From Rattus norvegicus (taxonomy: Eukaryota > Chordata > Mammalia > Rodentia > Muridae), in assembly GCF_036323735.1 (NCBI RefSeq), contig NC_086034.1, forward strand, positions 74,113,939-74,177,938: a DNA stretch of 64,000 bases, given 5' to 3'. The position numbers were made by a program, and so were the translations under genes. The notes under the pieces were generated by a model that was not told the origin of the DNA, searched no databases, and worked only from the letters and a program-made list of their open reading frames with translations. Position 1 is the first letter of the stretch. Every line of letters starts with the position of its first letter. Positions 59,510 through 64,000 of the stretch are shown in pieces.

Positions 59510-59863
59510 CCACATGCACACTCACATGCACAAATGCAAACACACACACTCCAGCATGAAGCATGTGGCTTACATTGGGACTCATTTGCCTCCATTTATT
59601 CCCTCCCATGCTGTATGATACGAGATCTGTATTCTAGTCACCTGTATTCTAGTCACAGTGTCTAAGTCAGGCTTGTAGTAAGTTCTCTTTGCACACCCGG
59701 GTTGACTTGAATTCTCCTGAAGAATACTCCAAACCTGCTTTCTGAGCTGTTTCTATCTGAAATGCAGGAAGAACTTCCCGACCATTACAAGCCTTGGATG
59801 GAAATTGCCCACAGACTTCCTCACTTAATCGAGAGCCACCAGCTCCAAGCTCATGTGTACGAG
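47936..59863 (+). CDS. Ido2: Indoleamine 2,3-dioxygenase 2, first two coding exons (partial at right edge)
   Basis: Coding exons 47936-48034 (33 codons) and 59768-59863 (32 codons) join in phase 0 to give 65 residues, including KYHISEEYGFLLPNPL and EELPDHYKPWMEIAHRLPHL. These match mouse IDO2 closely and Ido1 exons 1-2 more distantly. IDO2 is a paralogue of IDO1 with low tryptophan-dioxygenase activity, expressed mainly in liver and antigen-presenting cells. An in-frame TAG at 47885-47887 precedes the ATG with no intervening ATG, which fixes the start. Intron 1 is 11.7 kb, against 3.55 kb in Ido1. Exon 3 onward, with the pocket and heme ligand, was not found before 64000, so whether this copy is intact cannot be judged here. 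Confidence 0.9.
48040..49740. other. Ido2 intron 1, left part, nothing recognised
   Basis: No exon or confident repeat family was recognised between Ido2 exon 1 and the (GA)-rich run near 49760. Confidence 0.45.
49884..50324 (-). pseudogene. Retroelement coding relic, copy B (minus strand)
   Basis: A 146-codon minus-strand frame, Pro/Leu/Ser-rich toward its end, with the segment WGLDKSQHSAG that matches copy A at 46426-46623 in frame. It lies downstream (minus sense) of the LTR-like promoter region at 51400-52020, the order expected of an antisense endogenous retrovirus. Protein not recognised; broken. Confidence 0.45.
50820..50940 (+). repeat. GA-rich (GAAA/GGAA/GGGA)n tract
   Basis: Purine-rich imperfect tetranucleotide repeat, about 120 bp. 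Confidence 0.9.
51400..52020 (-). mobile_element. Possible antisense LTR with TATA and poly(A) signals
   Basis: On the minus strand CTATAAAAGAGCC (around 51752-51764) looks like a TATA box and CCAATAAATACG (around 51423-51434) like a poly(A) signal, about 330 bp apart as in an LTR with a long R region. Terminal TG and CA and a primer-binding site were not confirmed. Confidence 0.35.
52620..53160. other. Ido2 intron 1 stretch, mostly unassigned
   Basis: Contains a B1-like scrap near 52795-52840 (CCTGAAGTCCCAGCACTC) and a (CAAA)n run near 52935-52965; otherwise nothing recognised. Confidence 0.4.
53168..53500 (-). mobile_element. Rodent interspersed repeat, antisense, partly duplicated
   Basis: Resembles the Lx-type repeats in the window. 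Its block AGAAGCCATATGGTGGCC to CAAGAAGCAGAGAC (53249-53313) recurs at 53828-53895. Confidence 0.4.
54420..55085 (+). repeat. Polypurine (GAGACA/GA)n tract
   Basis: About 660 bp: GGGA/GAGA-rich first, then (GAGACA)n with higher-order units, ending in CACACA. Minus-strand frames of 228-279 codons rich in Leu and Ser, and plus-strand Arg/Glu frames, are artefacts of it. Confidence 0.97.
55528..55605 (+). repeat. (TAA/CAA)n tract
   Basis: AATAATAAT, CAACAACAA and AATAATAAC units in succession. Confidence 0.92.
55700..56215. other. Ido2 intron 1 stretch, nothing recognised
   Basis: No exon or repeat family assigned. Confidence 0.4.
56224..56400 (-). mobile_element. hAT-type DNA element (URR1-like), copy 6, internally deleted
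   Basis: CAGTGATTCTCAACTGGTGG start and GGTCACCACAACGTGAGGAA toward the end, in reverse orientation; shorter than the other copies. Confidence 0.75.
57213..57365 (+). repeat. (CTAT)n-rich tract
   Basis: CATC and CTAT tetranucleotides, with a pure CTAT run at about 57239-57275. Confidence 0.93.
57401..57437 (+). repeat. (TA)n microsatellite
   Basis: About 18 TA units with one TG near the start. Confidence 0.93.
57440..59060. other. Ido2 intron 1 stretch, nothing recognised
   Basis: Open frames here (up to 133 codons) have no recognisable protein features; no repeat family was assigned with confidence. Confidence 0.4.
59065..59310 (+). mobile_element. Diverged B1/B4-type SINE fragments
   Basis: TTAATTCCAGCTATGCTGGA, ATCTCAAGGTCAATGGCAGC and AATTCAAGACCAGCCTGTGC with CTGTCTCAAAAGA fit two adjacent B-type SINE pieces ending 450 bp before Ido2 exon 2. 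Confidence 0.6.
59462..59500 (+). repeat. (CA)n microsatellite
   Basis: About 19 CA units. Confidence 0.95.
59768..59863 (+). CDS. Ido2: Ido2 coding exon 2
   Basis: 96 nt between acceptor AATGCAG and donor GTACGA, phase 0 at both ends, with the conserved LPDHYKPW motif of the IDO small domain. Confidence 0.9.
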
Positions 59864-59869
59864 GTACGA

Positions 59870-61380
59870 TGTCGCTTTCTTCTTCTCTTCATGTTCCTCC
59901 TCTCGACACCCCTTCCACTTCCACATCCCCTTCCTTCTCAGCTTTCTGGGAGTTGACAGTTGACCCGGCAGTGGGAACTGACTATCGTCACTGTGACCAA
60001 GCTTGTCTTCCTTAACCTGCACAGGCAACACCTGAGACACATCAAGTCCTCATCGTGTGTTTGTGCAAAAAACGATGCTAGATGAGACTTGAAAATAAAG
60101 TGTGGGGAAATGAGGAAGGCACATATGGAGATTGGCGAGAGCCATCTCGCCTACTTCTGTGAAACCCTGCCTGTCAGGCAGAGTCAAGTCAGGCCAGGGT
60201 CTGCTGGTAGACTTCCTGGCCTCAAGGCAAGGGGCTAAATGTTCTATTAATTTTAGAGGAAGGAACAAGGAGGAATAGGGAGGCCTCCAGACGGATACAG
60301 ATAACGAATGTACCTCAGCCATGGTCTCTGCTGGCTTGTGACTTTCTTTCCCACGATGCTGTAAAGTTTATAAAGCCCAAGAGAATTAAACTCGGGGCTG
60401 CCGCAGTACTGACTGGACAGCCCTCCTGATCCTAACCTTTGTCTCCAGTCTTCTTTTCTGCTTTTCCTATAATCATCCTCACCCCCCCCCCCCCCCCAGA
60501 GAACAGCTCGACTTCATACTGGCAGGACCGGCACAGACCTTCAGTGGGCTTGTCCCAAGCCGCATGGTCACTGCTCTGCTACCTCTGGGTGGGCACCTTG
60601 GCCTTTATACTAGTTGAATCAAACGTCTCTCTGATTTATAAACTCAGAGTCAGCCTTGGCTAGGTAGAAAAATGAAGTCCACGGACATCACGTTAGAATT
60701 ATGCGCATAAGTGTATGACGGACATGTGTGACAGAGCAATTTCCCTCAAAAAGGAATAGGAAAAATATGACCCCCCCCCCACAGCAGGCATACTCCGCTT
60801 CAGGAATTTTAGAGTAAGCATGAAACAGAGAGGTGGCCTCAGACTCTCACTTCCTTCTTTGAGAAATGGAAGAAGTCCTCACCTCATGGCTGTGTGCATT
60901 AATGGCTTTCATAAGGACCCTTTCACAGTTCCTGCTGGGTAACAGCACCCATCATTTGCATATCACTTCCCCACCGCTGGCTCATCTTCGCCTGTCACAA
61001 GCAAGCCACAAGGTGTCAGGTGTTCAAGCAAGGCACTCCACATTCCAGTACCTTCTTTGCTGGATGTCTAATTATTAATTGATTTTGAAAATGCTCATTG
61101 AAAAAAAAAAAAAAAAAAAAGAAAATGCTCATTGAATGATCCTTACAGGTTATTCAGAAATCAGGACAGGCGGCTGGCCCAGGTAATACTCTAGATACAT
61201 CCCAACCCCCTCCACCCCCCGAGGCTGAGGACTGAAACAGACCCGTGTAAGAAAGTGCAACCAAAAGGGTTAATTGTTGCACAAAACTCACACAAAGCCC
61301 CACAAAGGTGGTTTATACACGCTGTTGACACTAACAAAAACATCAAAGGGAAAAAAGATGGAGAACAGTAGAAGAAAATA
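59870..61380. other. Ido2 intron 2, left part
   Basis: Holds C runs near 60483-60498 and an A run near 61100; no exon 3 of Ido2 and no repeat family recognised. Confidence 0.45.
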
Positions 61381-61394
61381 ACGGTGACCTATGG

Positions 61395-61614
61395 CCTACA
61401 CACATGCACACACCACCACACACGGGTGCGCACACACACATGTACAAGCACATCACCACATACAGGACACATATACACACTTACATCGCCACTCACATGT
61501 GTACATGCATAGGCACACGCATGTACCACATGTACAAACATATCACCACATACTCGGCACACATACTCACATACCCCCAAACACATATGCATGCATATAG
61601 ACACTCACACACAT

Positions 61615-61648
<34 letters not shown>
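61395..61648 (+). repeat. Imperfect (CA)n-rich tract
   Basis: ACACACAT, ACATCACCACAT and pure CA runs. Confidence 0.92.
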
Positions 61649-61650
<2 letters not shown>

Positions 61651-62299
61651 CCTACAGTGAACACACTATTCTGAATCAAGCTGTGAGTTGGAAGAACATA
61701 CACACTGTCCCCCAAAACTCCTCACTAAGTGTTTCACCCTCAAAGGGAAAGTTCCTTCTCTCTCTGACTGATGTCTAGAACCCACAAAAATGTTAGCTGT
61801 GTACCAGTGAGAAAGGCAAACGGTCAGTAGAGGCTCTCCCACAAACCCATGTGTCTGTCTTTAGCCACTGTTATTTATACACTGATGAGTGAGTTACTAG
61901 CCAGGATGCAGTGGGACAAGCAGTTATGATGGCTCTGGGTGACAGGCAGGTGAATAGCATTAGTGCAGATACTGAAAGGCACACACTTTCCTACAGCTAG
62001 TCCATTGTGTGAACCGATCGCACAGAAACATTCATTCAAAAAAAAGTGCAGATGAATAGACATAGCAACAGCAAATACAAGATAACAGAAGACAGGTCAG
62101 GAGGAGATGCCCATGAACTTCCATCCATAAAGATATCTGTTGCATAAATGAAAATGGGCAGCCATTAAGTGGTCATGTAGACATGTGTCTGCATTTCTCA
62201 GCCATGTGACACGTCTTTGCTCTGTAGTTTACTGAGCGATAGGAAGTGCGTGACAGTATCCATAGGCAGAATTATTGAACATCTACTACATGTGAATGT

Positions 62300-62402
62300 G
62301 TACTTAACATATATTATATATATGTTTATATATACTTATATTTATATATAAACATATATATGTTTATATATAAAACATATCACATATATGTGTATATATA
62401 AA
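62300..62402 (+). repeat. AT-rich palindromic tract
   Basis: Alternating TATATAT and ATGTTTATATATA with matching reverse complements (TATATAAACATATATATG), able to fold back on itself. Confidence 0.8.
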
Positions 62403-62467
62403 ACACTGCATGTAGATGATAAAGGTAGAGATAGATGGACATGTTTACCCTCTGAGAGAGTCTTAAC

Positions 62468-62560
62468 ATGTATAGCCCAGGCTGGCTTTGAATTGGACGT
62501 CTTCCTATCTCAGCCTCCAGACTGCTGGAATCATAGGCGTGCCCTTCTGTATGAAGACAA
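62468..62560 (-). mobile_element. B1 SINE fragment, antisense
   Basis: GTATAGCCCAGGCTGGCTTT then TCAGCCTCCAGACTGCTGGA and ATCATAGGCGTGCCC: reversed B1. Confidence 0.85.
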
Positions 62561-62569
62561 ATGTCCTGT

Positions 62570-63840
62570 TTTCTGTGTAGTCGCCTTTGTATCGAATTAT
62601 ACTTTTCAACAAGTTCAAGAAGTGGTGTCCACAAGCACCTAATGTGTGTCAGGAATACTCAGCTCCTTAGTGAAGTCAGCGGGATGGCTCACCTGGTTCG
62701 GAGAACCCTTGAATGTTCACGGAGTTCTGAGAGAAGAGGAGTGAGATTAATTTTCCCTGGTTAAGTACACAACCAATTAATGTCAGGGGGATAAAGGGTG
62801 TGTGGCATTCTTCCCGACCAGCTGTTTGTGTAGGCAAAATGATTAACTACGAGGGTATGGTTTCCTTTTCAGTCACTATAGTTGCGTTTGAGTCACATGT
62901 ATGCTTAGAAGGTGAGGCCAGCCATCCGGAAATGTGCAGGGACTCTCTAGAGAACACTCATCTGTGGACCTCGTTCCTTTACCCTGAGGCATCCTGTCCT
63001 GTAGGTGACCTTTGTCAACACCTGAGGTGTGACAAGGGACAAAGCATGGGAAGACACAGACTAGATTTTGAAGACTTTGAAAGACTTTTATATTGATTGC
63101 ATGCTAAAATGTCTTTTATACATTGACTAATTTTACTTCTTTTTTGCCTTAAAAAAAAAAAACTGTGGTTGCTGGAAATTTTCAAACAGAACCAGTGACT
63201 CATGCATGATTCTAGTGATCGGGGCTGTGGTCAGTCCGCAAAACTGTCTCATTCCTTCCTGATTCTGTGACCCTAGCAAATGCCTCTGAGACAATTTTGT
63301 CCTTCAGGCTCCCATTTAGCCTCAAATTTCTAGTACCAGGTCATCCTCTTCCCTCTAGCGGCCGGAGGAGGAAGGGCTCTGTGCTACCACCTCTGTTCTC
63401 ATGGTTCAGCCTACCCAGCAGTTTACAAGCCGCGCCTGCCCTCTGAGGCAAGCCTGCCGAGCACAGGGAGCAAAGTGGCGAGAACTGAAGGAATAAGCGA
63501 GGAGCCCGGGGTAATGAGGCAGGACAGGGAAGCTGGTGTGGTCGGACTGTGTACTGATGCTGTTTTTCAGGGTGGCCTTTCCGGGCCACCAGGAGCCGTG
63601 GTTTCCCACGGGGACGACATGGGGATAAGGCTGGGTGGAAAACCCCGCCACCTCATCTGACTGGGTTGTGGTTGTTTGTCGAGGATCCGAGCAAGACTTA
63701 CACCCAGCTGAGCCAGGGTTTTGTGGAGAGTTTACATCCCTAACCCCACTGGGTCTCTCTGCGTTCAGAAATGTTGTACAGTTAAAGGGTTCGTAAAGCT
63801 GGGGGCTTCCAAGTATCACGAGTCCCCAAATGCTGCTGCG
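62570..63840. other. Ido2 intron 2, right part, nothing recognised
   Basis: No Ido2 exon 3 or repeat family found. Composition becomes GC-richer after 63350. Confidence 0.45.
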
Positions 63841-63851
63841 CGGGCGCTTGT

Positions 63852-64000
63852 GGGGGTGGGGTGGGGTGGGGGTGGGGTGGGGTGGGGGTGGGGTGGGGTG
63901 GGGGTGGGGTGGGGTGGGGGTGGGGTGGGGGTGGGGTGGGGTGGGGGTGGGGTGGGGTGGGGGTGGGGTGGGGTGGGGGTGGGGTGGGGTGGGGGTGGGG
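63852..64000 (+). repeat. (GGGGT)n minisatellite, cut by the window edge
   Basis: GGGGTGGGGT and GGGGGTGGGGT units in a nearly regular 15-16 bp higher-order repeat. It runs to the last base, so its full length is unknown. Confidence 0.96.

Noticed and set aside
59864..64000. Ido2 exon 3
   Set aside because: No segment encoding the expected RLAH-type helix with flanking splice sites was found; it probably lies beyond the window.

Overview
This window is mammalian nuclear DNA, almost certainly from rat (Rattus norvegicus). It has spliced genes with GT-AG introns, and B1, B2/B3 and L1 repeats of rodent type. It also has five well-preserved ID (BC1-type) SINEs, a family that expanded recently in rat; three of them sit in clear target-site duplications. 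No bacterial or phage gene structure is present. Most open frames longer than 60 codons are simple-sequence or repeat artefacts.

Gene layout, all on the plus strand: (1) the last coding exon of an ADAM-family membrane protein at 3433-3587, probably Adam18, the usual rodent neighbour of Ido1; (2) a complete ten-exon Ido1 gene, coding exons spread over 19351-31123, giving a 407-residue indoleamine 2,3-dioxygenase 1 with every known heme and substrate pocket residue in place; (3) the first two coding exons of Ido2 (47936-48034 and 59768-59863), the rest lying beyond the window. Exons 1 and 2 of Ido1 and Ido2 have identical coding lengths (99 and 96 nt) and phases, which is direct evidence of the tandem duplication. 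Both enzymes belong to the kynurenine pathway (tryptophan to N-formylkynurenine).

Control signals at Ido1 fit an interferon-inducible gene: a TATA box 63 bp before the ATG, a perfect ISRE core 77 bp before the TATA box, and, 1.4 kb upstream, two exact TTCN3GAA (GAS) sites 18 bp apart followed by a perfect three-unit heat-shock-element match.

The rest is repeat-rich. 0.5-2.75 kb holds an old antisense L1 interrupted by an LTR-like element, a second copy of which lies at 37.6 kb. 8.5-9.6 kb holds a minisatellite made of SINE tails, and 10.5-11.7 kb a 1.1 kb GT-rich minisatellite. Long polypurine/polypyrimidine tracts lie at 5.3, 19.6, 34.7, 45.2 and 54.4 kb. 16.8-17.8 kb and 45-52 kb hold retroelement (ERV/LTR-like) remnants. 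Six copies of a hAT-type DNA element resembling URR1 are scattered through the window. A tiny U6 snRNA retro-insertion lies at 32.45 kb, a short interstitial telomeric repeat at 42.56 kb, and a GGGGT minisatellite runs off the right edge. I see no previously undescribed biological system; the points most worth checking are the Ido1 upstream site cluster, the minimal U6 insertion and the frame-conserved retroelement fragments.
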